From NCBI RefSeq assembly GCF_026460945.1, contig NZ_JAOVZV010000018.1:90358-154357 (forward strand): a stretch of DNA of 64,000 nucleotides, in the 5' to 3' direction. The notes beneath the pieces were generated by a model. It had not been told where the DNA came from. It made no database searches and saw only the letters and a list, made by a program, of their open reading frames with translations. Origin of the DNA: Chryseobacterium luquanense. Lineage in GTDB: Bacteria > Bacteroidota > Bacteroidia > Flavobacteriales > Weeksellaceae. The position numbers and the translations under genes are program-made. Below are positions 1-8,474 of this stretch, piece by piece; position 1 is the stretch's first letter; every line of letters starts with the position of its first letter.

Positions 1-552
1 GGTTTAAAAAATGTGAATTTCATCTTCGTTTCAGATCACGGGATGATTCAGGTTGACGGTGGAAATCCTTTAGAAATTCCTGCGATGCTTTTTGATAAAA
101 AAAGATTTGATTTTTATAATTCGCAGACTCTTTTGAGAGTTTATGTGAAAAATCCTGTGGAAGTAAAAACTGTTTTTAAAGAGCTAAAAGCAAATAAGAC
201 GAATGGTTATGAAGTTTATTTAGATAAAAAATTGCCTAAATATCTTCATTTTGCCACGAGAGATGATCAATACAATAGGATAGGGCAGATTCTTCTGATT
301 CCGAAAGCTCCAAAAGTATTTTTAGAAAAAGACCAAAAAACCTCTTTAGGAAAACATGGGTATGATCCAAAATGGGTTCCCGAAATGAAAGCTACATTTT
401 TTGCATGGGGATCTGAGTTTAAAAATAATCTGATCATCGATGAATTTTCTAATATCAATGTTTATCCGTTGGTCGCTAAGATTTTAGGTTTAAAATTGGA
501 AAACAAAATCGACGGAAAGCTGAAAATACTAAAAGAAACTTTAAAAAAATAA
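1..552 (+). CDS. Phosphodiesterase/nucleotide pyrophosphatase family protein, C-terminal part
   Basis: The frame is open from base 1, so the gene begins upstream and only about the last 183 codons are here. The visible start reads GLKNVNFIFVSDHGM. The VSDHGM motif supplies metal ligands (Asp, His) in the type I phosphodiesterase/nucleotide pyrophosphatase branch of the alkaline phosphatase superfamily. A later GKHGYDP segment carries another conserved histidine, followed by a WGSEF-like block near the C-terminus, both usual for this family. The likely role is hydrolysis of a nucleotide or phosphodiester substrate, probably outside the cytoplasm, but the signal peptide region is off the window. 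The substrate cannot be deduced. Confidence 0.8.
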   Translation, partial: GLKNVNFIFVSDHGMIQVDGGNPLEIPAMLFDKKRFDFYNSQTLLRVYVKNPVEVKTVFKELKANKTNGYEVYLDKKLPKYLHFATRDDQYNRIGQILLIPKAPKVFLEKDQKTSLGKHGYDPKWVPEMKATFFAWGSEFKNNLIIDEFSNINVYPLVAKILGLKLENKIDGKLKILKETLKK

Positions 553-553
553 A

Positions 554-607
554 AGTACCAACGGTACGACCTAACAAAGGATAGAATAAAATCCTATCAA
601 CAAAATT
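554..607. repeat. Interspersed stem-loop repeat, copy A
   Basis: This short element lies just after a stop codon. It has a first hairpin (GTACC-AAC-GGTAC) followed by a second (GGATAG...CTATC). A second copy sits after the malic enzyme gene at 53862-53915. The two differ by paired changes in the first stem, which suggests that the fold matters. Confidence 0.6.
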
Positions 608-618
608 GATATTGCAGT

Positions 619-657
619 AACCATTTTCGGCGAGCCAAAGGCTCGCCGAAAATGGTT
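619..657. terminator. Strong hairpin between convergent genes
   Basis: Perfect 18-base arms (619-636 and 640-657) are separated by AAA. The arms hold a GC-rich core (CGGCGAGCC). The hairpin lies between a plus-strand gene ending at 552 and a minus-strand gene ending at 686, so it could stop transcription from both sides. There is no long T-run after it. Confidence 0.65.
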
Positions 658-685
658 CAAGAGAAAAGAAAACAAAAGAAATAAA

Positions 686-1570
686 TTAAGAATTAAATTT
701 ACTAGCAAATTCTTTTGCAAAATCCTCCAACTTAACCTTTCCATTCACAACAGAACCATGCTCAATAAAATCTTTCTGAACTACACCTTTTCTTATTCCT
801 AATCCCATTTCGGTATATAATTCTGCCATATCTTGTGGAAGTCCTGCTTGGAGCATTCCGTTTAAAGAATCTTCATCTTTAAATTCTACCCACGGAAGTT
901 CTGGTTTTCCAATCGCATTTCCAAAAACTTTAGCAAAATCTGAAGCAGGACGAATGTCACTTACAATATATTCAACATTTTTGCCTTCCGAATTTTTAAC
1001 CAATTCTTTTGCCGCAGCTTTCGCAATTTCAGTGGGATGAACTAATGGAATGATTGCTGTTTCAGGGAAATTAGCTCCGATAATTCCGGCATTTTTAATT
1101 AATGGAATATCATTTAAGAAATTCAGATAAAAATATCCAGCTCTTAAAAAAGTTACAGACTTATTTTCCAATTCATTGTAGAATTTTTCAATGAAGTGTA
1201 GACTTTTTATTGGTCCGTTTTCAATAGGAGATTCTACTCCGATACTGCTTAACATTACAACTTTCTTAACACCACTTTGTTTAATTGCTTCGGCATAATT
1301 TTTACCTGCATTGATTGTATTTTCTACAATATTAATTCCACCCATATTGGGAGGCGTCATTAGAAATGCGGCATCTGCTCCTTCAAATGTTTTAATTAAA
1401 AAATCTAAATCTGTGATAGAACCAATTGCTGGTTTTGCGCCCAAATTTTCAATTTCATTTCTCTTAGAATCATTACTGCTGACAACTGTGATTTTGTGGC
1501 CTTCTTTAATTAATTGCTGGGCTAATGGTTTTGCAACGTTCCCTAAAGAACCTGTAATAATAATTTTCAT
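686..1570 (-). CDS. NmrA-like NAD(P)-binding oxidoreductase (atypical SDR)
   Basis: A 294-residue protein that starts with a Rossmann nucleotide-binding strand and glycine motif (TGSLGNVAKPL, residues 6-16). It is followed by the FEGADAAFLMTPP and VVMLSSIGVES segments typical of NmrA-like or QorB-like atypical short-chain dehydrogenases. Such proteins either reduce quinones or act as redox sensors; the substrate here is unknown. It is divergent from an HxlR-family regulator with an 88-base shared spacer, an arrangement common for electrophile- or quinone-responsive reductases. That regulatory link is inferred from the arrangement and the palindrome in the spacer. Confidence 0.82.
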   Translation of the reverse strand: MKIIITGSLGNVAKPLAQQLIKEGHKITVVSSNDSKRNEIENLGAKPAIGSITDLDFLIKTFEGADAAFLMTPPNMGGINIVENTINAGKNYAEAIKQSGVKKVVMLSSIGVESPIENGPIKSLHFIEKFYNELENKSVTFLRAGYFYLNFLNDIPLIKNAGIIGANFPETAIIPLVHPTEIAKAAAKELVKNSEGKNVEYIVSDIRPASDFAKVFGNAIGKPELPWVEFKDEDSLNGMLQAGLPQDMAELYTEMGLGIRKGVVQKDFIEHGSVVNGKVKLEDFAKEFASKFNS

Positions 1571-1588
1571 AAGTAAATATTTTTTTTG

Positions 1589-1643
1589 TTGTTATTTCTG
1601 AGAACAAAGGTATATTTGTACTTACTTTTATACAAGTACTTAC
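1589..1643 (+). promoter_or_regulatory. Promoter and candidate HxlR operator
   Basis: A Bacteroidota-type promoter is visible: TTG at 1589-1591, a 19-base spacer, then TATATTTG at 1611-1618. Directly over the predicted start of transcription lies the inverted repeat GTACTT (1618-1623), 10 bases, AAGTAC (1634-1639). GTACTTAC also recurs as a direct repeat at 1618 and 1636. It sits in the shared spacer between the oxidoreductase and the HxlR regulator, so autoregulation and control of both genes are likely. Confidence 0.6.
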
Positions 1644-1658
1644 CCTAAAGTATGTAAC

Positions 1659-2021
1659 ATGACAGCCATTAAAGAAAGCTCTACCATTCAGCAGAATAAA
1701 AAATATGCACTCGATCTTTGTCCGGTTACCTACGTGATGGAAAAAATCGGTGGATTTTGGAAGCCTATTATTTTATATCATCTTTCAAACCGAGATAAAA
1801 GATATAGTGAATTAAAGCGTGCAATTCCTGCTGTGACAGAAAAAATGCTCATCCAGCATTTAAAACAATTAGAAAACGATGGATTAGTAATAAGAACTGC
1901 AAAATCTGTCGTTCCACCTCACGTAACATATAACTTAAGCGAATCAGGGAAAGGTTTAATTCCCGTTATTCATGCAATGGCAGAATGGGCTTTCAAAGAA
2001 ATGGAGAGAGATAAATTATAA
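1659..2021 (+). CDS. HxlR-family winged-helix transcriptional regulator
   Basis: A 120-residue protein with the HxlR signature: CPVTYVMEKIGGFWKPIIL near the N-terminus (Cys21 at the conserved redox-sensing position). The helix-turn-helix follows (RYSELKRAIPAVTEKMLIQHLKQLENDGLV), then a wing ending in Y-x-LSESGKGLIPV. Members bind DNA as dimers and often sense quinones or reactive electrophiles through the N-terminal cysteine. It is divergent from an NmrA-like oxidoreductase, its probable target. A palindrome overlapping its own promoter is the probable operator. Family is certain; ligand and targets are inferred. Confidence 0.93.
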   Translation: MTAIKESSTIQQNKKYALDLCPVTYVMEKIGGFWKPIILYHLSNRDKRYSELKRAIPAVTEKMLIQHLKQLENDGLVIRTAKSVVPPHVTYNLSESGKGLIPVIHAMAEWAFKEMERDKL

Positions 2022-2031
2022 GAATTACAAT

Positions 2032-2083
2032 TCCCCTTCTCTGGAGGGGTGGATTTTTGCGAAAGCAAAAAGACGGGGTAGTT
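2032..2083. repeat. Flavobacterial intergenic repeat (CCCCTTC...GGGGTAGTT type)
   Basis: The segment opens with CCCCTTCTCTGGAGGGGTGG and closes with ACGGGGTAGTT, with a small internal hairpin (TTTTTGCGAAAGCAAAAA) between. I recognise this arrangement from flavobacterial spacers. It lies after the HxlR stop codon and codes for nothing visible. Confidence 0.5.
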
Positions 2084-2225
2084 AAAATACATTCTGAAAA
2101 TCACTTCAAATTTATAAATGTATTTCTCACTTACATTATCAATAGGAGGGGCTTTAGCTCATTATTAATGTATTCCAATTAATTAAGGCTTAAGCCAAAA
2201 CCTAAAAAGACACTTAAATTCTTCA

Positions 2226-2258
2226 CAAAAAAAGACTCTCCAAAAAATGAAGAGTCTT
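2226..2258 (-). terminator. Rho-independent terminator of the alcohol dehydrogenase gene
   Basis: Arms AAGACTCT (2232-2239) and AGAGTCTT (2251-2258) form a hairpin. The A-run at 2226-2233 becomes a T-run on the minus strand, right after the stop codon at 2282. Confidence 0.75.
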
Positions 2259-2281
2259 AATTTATAAATTAGAATTGAAAA

Positions 2282-3334
2282 TTACAGAGACTGCATATCA
2301 ATCACAAAACGATATCTCACATCGCTTTTCAGCATTCTTTCGTAAGCCTCGTTGATTTCCTGCATTTTGATGATTTCAATTTCGGAAACGATGTTGTGTT
2401 CTCCACAGAAATCAAGCATTTCCTGAGTTTCGGCAATACCACCGATCACAGATCCTGCCACAGATTTTCTTCCCATAATCATCGGAACAGTATTGATAAT
2501 ATTTTCCAGATCACCTAAATATCCCACCAAAACATGAGTTCCATTGATATTTAAAGTCGAGATGTAAGGATTTACATCATGATCGTAAGGAACGGTGTCG
2601 ATAATTAAATCAAATTTTCCTTTTACAGAATCCATTTGAGAATTATCTGTAGAAATTACAACGTGATCGGCTCCTAATTTTTTTGCGTCTTCAGTTTTTC
2701 CAGGAGTTCTTGAGAATAAAGTAACTTCAGCACCCAAACCTTTAGCAAGTTTAATCGCCATGTGTCCCAAACCACCTAAACCAACAACAGCAACTTTAGA
2801 ATTTGGTCCAACGTTCCAGTGTCTTAACGGCGACCAGGTTGTAATTCCGGCACAAAGAAGGGGTGCAACGGCTGCCAAATCTAAGTTTTCTGGAATTCTC
2901 AACACGTGATTAGCATCTACAACAACTTTCTGAGAATATCCACCGAAAGTGTGCCCTCCCAAATGCTCATCTTTACCGTTATAAGTTCCTACAAATCCTG
3001 TCTGGCAGTATTGTTCAAGATCTTGTTTGCAGCTTTCACACGTTCCGCAAGAATCTACAATACAACCAACTCCTGCTAAATCTCCAACTTTGAATTTAGA
3101 AACTTCGCTTCCTACTTTGGTGATTCTCCCAACAATTTCGTGTCCGGGTACAGCAGGATATTTTGTTCCGCCCCAATCGTTTCTTGCCGTGTGAAGATCT
3201 GAGTGACAAACACCACAAAATAGAATTTCTATTTCTACGTCTTTTGGTGTTGCTTCTCTTCTTTCGATATTCATTTCTTTTAAGTCGGCTTCCTTAGATT
3301 CCGTACCGTAAGCTTTTACTGAGTATGTGTTCAT
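2282..3334 (-). CDS. NAD(P)-dependent zinc alcohol dehydrogenase
   Basis: A 350-residue medium-chain dehydrogenase of the cinnamyl alcohol dehydrogenase/YahK type. Catalytic zinc ligands are visible in GVCHSD (Cys43) and GHE (His65, Glu66). The structural zinc site is complete: Cys96, Cys99, Cys102, Cys110. The cofactor fold follows with VVGLGGLGHMAIKLAKGLGAEVTLFSR near residues 183-209; the serine and arginine after the second strand favour NADP(H). It probably interconverts an aldehyde and a primary alcohol in the cytoplasm. It stands alone, with its own terminator and a long spacer to paaK. Confidence 0.9.
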   Translation of the reverse strand: MNTYSVKAYGTESKEADLKEMNIERREATPKDVEIEILFCGVCHSDLHTARNDWGGTKYPAVPGHEIVGRITKVGSEVSKFKVGDLAGVGCIVDSCGTCESCKQDLEQYCQTGFVGTYNGKDEHLGGHTFGGYSQKVVVDANHVLRIPENLDLAAVAPLLCAGITTWSPLRHWNVGPNSKVAVVGLGGLGHMAIKLAKGLGAEVTLFSRTPGKTEDAKKLGADHVVISTDNSQMDSVKGKFDLIIDTVPYDHDVNPYISTLNINGTHVLVGYLGDLENIINTVPMIMGRKSVAGSVIGGIAETQEMLDFCGEHNIVSEIEIIKMQEINEAYERMLKSDVRYRFVIDMQSL

Positions 3335-3740
3335 TTTTTAATTTTAAATTATTCTTCTTTATGCAAAAATCGGGACTTTTTCAGAAATATGACTTATATA
3401 AATTACAGAATAGTTTACCAATTTTACAGATTTTTTTGTAATCATTTCGTTTTCAAATTAAATTATTGATTTTTATGTTTTTTTAAAAAATTAAGGTCTT
3501 CCGATTAATTAAAAATATAGAAATATTGAACTTCTAAATTATAGCTGAACCTGCTGCAATTAAGTTTGAGTTAGTTTAAGACCTTTACTATTTAAATTCG
3601 AAACAATGCAATATTCAAGAATTGAATAATGAGATCATAATCAATGCTATTTAGAATAATTCAAAATATGATAAATATCAGCGTTTTTTTTGTTAAATGA
3701 AATTTTCTTTTTAATTTTACCTAACAAATGTTAGTTAGTT
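3335..3740. other. 406-base AT-rich spacer between divergent genes
   Basis: No gene is seen. It must hold the minus-strand alcohol dehydrogenase promoter near its left end and the paaK promoter/operator at its right end (3689-3734). The middle is low-complexity AT-rich sequence with no hairpin or repeat that I could recognise. Confidence 0.6.
3689..3734 (+). promoter_or_regulatory. paa operon promoter with 14-base palindromic operator
   Basis: TTTG (3689-3692), a 19-base spacer and TAATTTTA (3712-3719) match the Bacteroidota promoter pattern apart from the last base. Immediately downstream, over the predicted transcription start, is the perfect palindrome CTAACAAATGTTAG (3721-3734). It ends six bases before the paaK ATG. 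A 12/14 identical copy precedes the enoyl-CoA hydratase gene at 21093-21106. The size and form suit a TetR-type repressor, but none is encoded in the window. Confidence 0.65.
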
Positions 3741-5066
3741 ATGGGTGCGGATTTTTCAGTTGAATACTTACAGCTCGACCAATTGAGACAGCTCCAGTCG
3801 GAAAGACTGGTGAATTTGGTGGGTTACCTTGAGCAGAAATCAGATTTTTATAAAGGAAAGTTTGATGAATTAGGAATATCAACTGGGGAAATAAGGACAA
3901 TTGAAGATATTTCAAAACTTCCTATAACCTATAAACAGGATTTAAGAGACAATTATCCGTTCGGATTGTTTACCGTTCCAAAAAATGAACTGCAAAGAAT
4001 TCACTGTTCAAGCGGAACAACAGGAAAACCGACAGTCGTTGGCTATACTGAAGAAGACGTTGATCTTTTCAGTGAAGTGGTGGCGAGATCATTAAATGCC
4101 GCCGGAGCCAAACCGGGAATGCAGTTACATAACGCTTATGGCTACGGAATTTTCACAGGTGGACTCGGACTTCATTATGGTGCAGAAAAATTAGGAATGA
4201 GCGTTCTTCCGATTTCGGGAGGAATGACTTCAAGACAGGTTGATCTCATTATCGATTTTCAGCCGGAGGTTCTTTGCTGTTCGCCTTCTTACGCATTAAC
4301 CATCGCTGATGAGTTTGCAAAAAGAGGAATCTCAGCAGATGAAATCAGTTTAAAATATGCCGTTTTAGGTTCAGAACCGTGGACGGAAATCATCAGACAT
4401 CACATCGAAGAAAGGCTGGGCGTACATGCAACCAATATTTATGGTTTAAGTGAAATTATTGGTCCAGGAGTTTCGATGGAAGATTTTGAGGAGAAAGGAG
4501 GCTCTTACATTTGGGAAGATCATTTTTATCCTGAAATTTTAGATCCGGTTACCAGAGAACCGCTTCCTTACGGCGAAGAAGGTGTGTTGGTGATCACTAC
4601 TTTAACTAAAAAAGCGATGCCGCTTCTCCGTTACTGGACGAATGATATTACAAGTCTGTACTATGACGAAAATGCCAAAAGAACCATGGTTAAAATGAAA
4701 CCGATTCTGGGCAGAGCCGATGATATGCTGATTGTACGAGGCGTAAATGTTTACCCAAGTCAGATTGAAGAAGCTTTTTCTCATGTAAAAGGTGTGGTTC
4801 CGAATTATTATCTGACTCCGATTGAGAAAGAACAAATGTGTGTGGCACTCGATATTGACGTTGAAATTGATGATGAATTGGTGACCTCAGAAAATTTAAA
4901 TATAAATTCAGATGAATATCTTATTTTCGCAGGAAATTTTGGAAAAAGCATCGAAAACGAAATAAAAAGGAGGGTAGGAATTACCACGAAAGTGAAAATT
5001 CACGCTCAGGATAGCTTACCGAAATGCGAAGGTGGAAAAATTAACAGAATACTAAAGACAAAATGA
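3741..5066 (+). CDS. paaK: Phenylacetate-CoA ligase
   Basis: A 441-residue adenylate-forming enzyme that activates phenylacetate to phenylacetyl-CoA with ATP, the entry step of the aerobic hybrid pathway. The N-terminal RLVNLVGYLEQKSDFYKGKFDE block is typical of PaaK. The phosphate-binding loop SSGTTGKPT is at residues 90-98, the YGLSEIIGPG adenine-site motif near 233, and the C-terminal LGRADDMLIVRGVNVYP hinge is present. Length matches the family. It is the first gene of the paa operon, with a palindrome directly before the start codon and almost no leader. The next gene, paaE, overlaps it by four bases (ATGA), suggesting translational coupling. Confidence 0.96.
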   Translation: MGADFSVEYLQLDQLRQLQSERLVNLVGYLEQKSDFYKGKFDELGISTGEIRTIEDISKLPITYKQDLRDNYPFGLFTVPKNELQRIHCSSGTTGKPTVVGYTEEDVDLFSEVVARSLNAAGAKPGMQLHNAYGYGIFTGGLGLHYGAEKLGMSVLPISGGMTSRQVDLIIDFQPEVLCCSPSYALTIADEFAKRGISADEISLKYAVLGSEPWTEIIRHHIEERLGVHATNIYGLSEIIGPGVSMEDFEEKGGSYIWEDHFYPEILDPVTREPLPYGEEGVLVITTLTKKAMPLLRYWTNDITSLYYDENAKRTMVKMKPILGRADDMLIVRGVNVYPSQIEEAFSHVKGVVPNYYLTPIEKEQMCVALDIDVEIDDELVTSENLNINSDEYLIFAGNFGKSIENEIKRRVGITTKVKIHAQDSLPKCEGGKINRILKTK

Positions 5067-6148
5067 ATTCATTTTATAAATTAAAAACTGTAAAAGTTCA
5101 GAAAGATACCAATGACGCAGTGAATGTAGCATTGGAAATTCCTGAGGAGCTGAAGGATAAGTTCAGGTTCAAACAGGGGCAGTATCTGAATTTTAAATTA
5201 ATGGTTAACGGCAATGAAGAGCGCCGTTCTTATTCTATCTGCAATGCGCCGAGCGAAAAAAGCAACACACTTGAAGTTTTAGTAAAGCTTTTGGAAGGCG
5301 GAAGAGTTTCCGGATATTTCAATGAGCATCTTCACATGGATGAGGTTTTGGAAGTGATGCCTCCGATGGGCGGTTTTAATACTTCTTATCATCCGACCAA
5401 CACAAAAATCTACGTTGGATTGGCTGCAGGAAGCGGAATCAGTCCGATTCTTTCTAATTTGAAGGAAAGTCTTTACCAGGAACCGAATTCCAACGCGTAT
5501 CTTTTCTACAGCAACAGAAGCATGAATCATGTGATGAAAAAAGCTGAGATTGATAAGTTGGTAGAGCAGTTCAACGGTAGACTGAAAGTGGTTTATCTGG
5601 TAAGCCGTGAAAAACACGCCGACCCGATTTTTGAGGGAAGAATTTCTCCTGAAAAACTGGATCATTTATTTGAAAGATATACCGATATCGACGTGAAGGA
5701 AGCTACTTATTTTATTTGTGGGCCTTCGGAGATGATTAAAGGGATTTCTGATTATTTAAAGAAAGATAAAAAAGTTCCGGCAATTCAGGTTTTGTTTGAA
5801 TATTTCTCGGCTCCGGACGAAGAAGATTCTGCGGAAATGAGCGATGAATTCAAGGCCATTGCCAATATTGAAAGTATGGTAACGGTGATTATCGATGATG
5901 ATGAATATTCGTTCCATTTGAATTCAAAAAAAGAGAGTATCTTAGATAAAGCATTGAAAGACAATCTTCCAGTGCCTTTTGCCTGCAAAGGAGGAGTTTG
6001 CTGTACGTGTAAAGCGGAAGTTCTCGAAGGAGAAGTTTTCATGGAGAAAAATTTCGCATTGACCGAAGACGAAGTAGCCAGAGGTTTTGTTCTGACTTGC
6101 CAGTGTCACCCGACAACGAATGTGGTGATGCTAAATTATGATGTTTAA
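5063..6148 (+). CDS. paaE: Phenylacetyl-CoA epoxidase reductase subunit
   Basis: A 361-residue flavo-iron-sulfur reductase that passes electrons from NADPH to the PaaABC oxygenase. Domain order is a FAD-binding ferredoxin-reductase barrel (RRSYSIC, 54-60), an NAD(P)-binding fold (GLAAGSGISPIL, 119-130), then a plant-type [2Fe-2S] ferredoxin with ligands Cys308, Cys313, Cys316 and Cys346. The order matches PaaE of other bacteria. Here paaE is moved to a place directly after paaK and ahead of paaABC, with a four-base overlap, whereas in many operons it follows paaD. A 78-base gap separates it from paaA. Confidence 0.95.
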   Translation: MNSFYKLKTVKVQKDTNDAVNVALEIPEELKDKFRFKQGQYLNFKLMVNGNEERRSYSICNAPSEKSNTLEVLVKLLEGGRVSGYFNEHLHMDEVLEVMPPMGGFNTSYHPTNTKIYVGLAAGSGISPILSNLKESLYQEPNSNAYLFYSNRSMNHVMKKAEIDKLVEQFNGRLKVVYLVSREKHADPIFEGRISPEKLDHLFERYTDIDVKEATYFICGPSEMIKGISDYLKKDKKVPAIQVLFEYFSAPDEEDSAEMSDEFKAIANIESMVTVIIDDDEYSFHLNSKKESILDKALKDNLPVPFACKGGVCCTCKAEVLEGEVFMEKNFALTEDEVARGFVLTCQCHPTTNVVMLNYDV

Positions 6149-6155
6149 TTTTTTG

Positions 6156-6215
6156 TAAAATGTAACATTGTATAATGTAAAAAGTACATTGTACAGCCGA
6201 CATTTTACTTTAATA
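6156..6215. repeat. AT-rich imperfect inverted repeat, paaE-paaA gap
   Basis: The gap contains TGTAACATTGTATAATGTA followed by TACATTGTACAG, built from repeats of TGTA/TACATTG. Similar sequence made from the same words occurs in other gaps of the cluster (9181-9265, 13525-13635, 15893-15980). Confidence 0.4.
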
Positions 6216-6226
6216 CAAAAATTGAT

Positions 6227-7162
6227 ATGGACTTAGAAAAATTCGTACAATACGTACACGACGAAAATAAAGTAGAACCAAAAGATGTAATGCCCGATGA
6301 TTACAGAAAATTATTGGTTCGTCAGATTTCACAGCATGCGCATTCTGAGATTGTCGGGATGTTGCCGGAAGCCAACTGGGTTTCCAGAGCACCTTCTTTG
6401 AGAAGAAAAATGGCTCTTTTAGCTAAAGTTCAGGATGAAGCAGGTCACGGTTTATATCTTTATTCTGCAACTGAAACTTTAGGAAACGGAACCATCAGAG
6501 CTGACAGAGATGCGACTTACGAAGATATGTTGGAAGGAAAAGCGAAATACTCAAGTATTTTTAATTATCCAACATTAAGCTGGGCAGATATCGGAGCGAT
6601 CGGTTGGTTGGTTGACGGTGCAGCAATCATGAATCAGGTAATGTTGATGGGAAATTCTTATGGTCCTTATTCAAGAGCCATGGTGAAAATCTGTAAAGAA
6701 GAATCTTTCCACCAAAGACAGGGTTACGAGATTTTAATGGCACTTTGCCGTGGAACAAAACAGCAGAAAGAAATGGCTCAGGCTTCACTAAACCGTTTCT
6801 GGTGGCCGGCTCTAATGATGTTTGGCCCGAATGACGACAGTTCGCCCAACTCTAAAATCTCTATGAACTACAGAGTCAAAAGAGAGAGCAACGACAGTCT
6901 TCGTCAGAGATTTATCGACGTTACTGTTTCTCAGGCTGAATTTTTAGGCTTAACTGTTCCGGATAAAGATTTAAAATGGAACGAGGAAAGACAACATTAT
7001 GATTTCGGAGAACTTCCATGGGATGAATTCATGGAAATCTTAAAAGGAAACGGCCCTGCAAACAAAAAAAGACTGCAGACCAAAGTAAAAGCGCAGCAGG
7101 AAAACCTTTGGGTAAAAGAAGCGGCGAAAGCTTTTGCGGAGAAACAACAAAAAGTAATATAA
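6227..7162 (+). CDS. paaA: Phenylacetyl-CoA epoxidase catalytic subunit
   Basis: A 311-residue di-iron oxygenase subunit that forms ring-1,2-epoxyphenylacetyl-CoA. The helical bundle carries the carboxylate-bridged iron ligands: the EIVGMLPE helix, DEAGH with the E-x-x-H pattern, and later [12 protein letters not shown] with a second E-x-x-[20 protein letters not shown] is another typical PaaA segment. It works with PaaC as structural partner, PaaB as bridge and PaaE as reductase. It lies in the usual A-B-C order, 124 bases before paaB across a repeat-filled gap. Confidence 0.97.
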   Translation: MDLEKFVQYVHDENKVEPKDVMPDDYRKLLVRQISQHAHSEIVGMLPEANWVSRAPSLRRKMALLAKVQDEAGHGLYLYSATETLGNGTIRADRDATYEDMLEGKAKYSSIFNYPTLSWADIGAIGWLVDGAAIMNQVMLMGNSYGPYSRAMVKICKEESFHQRQGYEILMALCRGTKQQKEMAQASLNRFWWPALMMFGPNDDSSPNSKISMNYRVKRESNDSLRQRFIDVTVSQAEFLGLTVPDKDLKWNEERQHYDFGELPWDEFMEILKGNGPANKKRLQTKVKAQQENLWVKEAAKAFAEKQQKVI

Positions 7163-7285
7163 TTTGAAAATGTGCTAATTTGAAAATTTGAAAATGACCT
7201 AAACGAGTTTATTATTCTCAAATTTTCATTTACGACACTTAATCAATTTTCAAATTAACTAATTTTCAAATTTTCAAATTTTATT
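7163..7285. repeat. Tandem/inverted AATTTGAAAAT repeats, paaA-paaB gap
   Basis: Units of AATTTGAAAAT(G) are followed by reverse-complement units (ATTTTCAAATT), making a long weak inverted repeat. A shorter relative fills the gap after paaH (11331-11415). No open frame or promoter was recognised inside. Confidence 0.5.
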
Positions 7286-7567
7286 ATGGCAAATTTAGAT
7301 ATGTGGGAAGTGTTTATTCAGACTAAACCAGGATTATCTCACAAACACGTTGGAATTGTACAGGCGCCAACAGCAGAAATGGCTTTGCAGAACGCAAGAG
7401 ACGTTTATACAAGAAGAAAAGAAGGAACTTCTGTTTGGGTAGTTCCAAGTAAATATATCGTGACCTCAGAAGGAATCGACAAAGAAGCTTTCTTTGATCC
7501 GGCTGATGATAAATTGTACCGTCACCCGACGTTCTACGATATTCCTAACGATGTAAAAAATATGTAA
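7286..7567 (+). CDS. paaB: Phenylacetyl-CoA epoxidase subunit PaaB
   Basis: A 93-residue protein matching PaaB in size and sequence: WEVFIQTKPGLSHKHVGIVQAPTAEMALQNARDVYTRRKEGTSVWVVPS. PaaB bridges PaaAC heterodimers and is needed for activity. The C-terminal DKLYRHPTFYDIPNDVKNM is also family-typical. The stop overlaps the paaC start by one base (TAATG), so the two are probably translationally coupled. Confidence 0.96.
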   Translation: MANLDMWEVFIQTKPGLSHKHVGIVQAPTAEMALQNARDVYTRRKEGTSVWVVPSKYIVTSEGIDKEAFFDPADDKLYRHPTFYDIPNDVKNM

Positions 7568-8316
7568 TGAGCGCACTATTCAATTATTTATTAAAGTTTG
7601 CAGACGACAGTTTCATCATGGGACAAAGATTGTCTGCATGGTGCGGTGAAGGTCCTTATTTAGAGGAAGATATTGCATTAACAAACATTGCTTTGGACGA
7701 ACTTGGTCAGGCAAACAACTTTTATGTTTACGCTTCAAGAGTGGCTGATAATGGTAAAAGTGAAGACGATTTGGCATTTTTAAGATATGAACATGAATAT
7801 GTAAACGCACATTGGACAGAACTTCCCAACGAAGATTATGCTCAGACCATTTTGAAAGTGTATGTTTTCGCAGTGTATCAAAAGTTGATGTATGAAGCTT
7901 TGTCGAATTCAACGAACGAAGAACTTTCGGCTATCGCTCAGAAATCTCTGAAAGAAGTTAGATATCATTACACGCACGCTGCGTCATGGATGAAAATTTT
8001 CGGACATGGAACTGAAGAAAGCAAAATGCGTCTGGAAAGATCCATCGAAAATATCTGGGAATACACCAAAGGTTTATTTGCAAAAACAGAAGGCGAAGAT
8101 GATTTAATTGCTTTAAACATCGCTCCGAATGTTGATGCTTTGTATGAAGATTTTGTATCAATTACCACCAAAGATTTTGCAGATTTCGGTTTAGAATATC
8201 CTGCCAATCCGTTTATGCAGCCAAAATCAAGAACAGGTTATCACACGGAATACTTTGGATTTATCCTTTGTGAATTGCAGTATATGCAGAGAGCATATCC
8301 GGGATGTACATGGTAG
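7567..8316 (+). CDS. paaC: Phenylacetyl-CoA epoxidase structural subunit PaaC
   Basis: A 249-residue helical-bundle partner of PaaA. Recognisable segments are LRLSAWCGEGPYLEEDIALT-like sequence near the N-terminus, LDELGQANNFYVYASRV, and the VRYHYTHAASWMKIFGHGTEESKMRLERS helix. PaaC keeps the fold of the ferritin-like oxygenases but is the structural subunit and normally lacks a functional di-iron site. It overlaps paaB by one base. A 158-base gap with decayed repeat sequence separates it from a small membrane ORF. Confidence 0.95.
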   Translation: MSALFNYLLKFADDSFIMGQRLSAWCGEGPYLEEDIALTNIALDELGQANNFYVYASRVADNGKSEDDLAFLRYEHEYVNAHWTELPNEDYAQTILKVYVFAVYQKLMYEALSNSTNEELSAIAQKSLKEVRYHYTHAASWMKIFGHGTEESKMRLERSIENIWEYTKGLFAKTEGEDDLIALNIAPNVDALYEDFVSITTKDFADFGLEYPANPFMQPKSRTGYHTEYFGFILCELQYMQRAYPGCTW

Positions 8317-8474
8317 ATTTTTTGATGTAACAATTTAGCAGTTCATCAATTTAACAATTTGAACTGCGATTGAAATTATACTTTGTTGACTTGGCTAAGT
8401 GAAACGCCTTTGCGAACTTAAAACAGTTAGTAGTCAAAAAAATCTTTGCGCACTTTGCGTTTAAATTTTTATAA
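8317..8474. repeat. Decayed repeat sequence, paaC-orf81 gap
   Basis: It contains TGTAACAATTTAGCAGTTCATCAATTTAACAATTT-like words, then a TTTGCGAACTT...CTTTGCGCACTTTGCG segment. The latter is a common-looking flavobacterial spacer motif (repeated TTTGCG). No coding signal was seen. Confidence 0.4.

Noticed and set aside
1..12. Possible damaged 5' end of the first gene
   Set aside because: The frame is open to base 1, so the gene is only cut by the window edge.
7616..8207. Several minus-strand frames across paaC
   Set aside because: They are shadows of the paaC reading frame.
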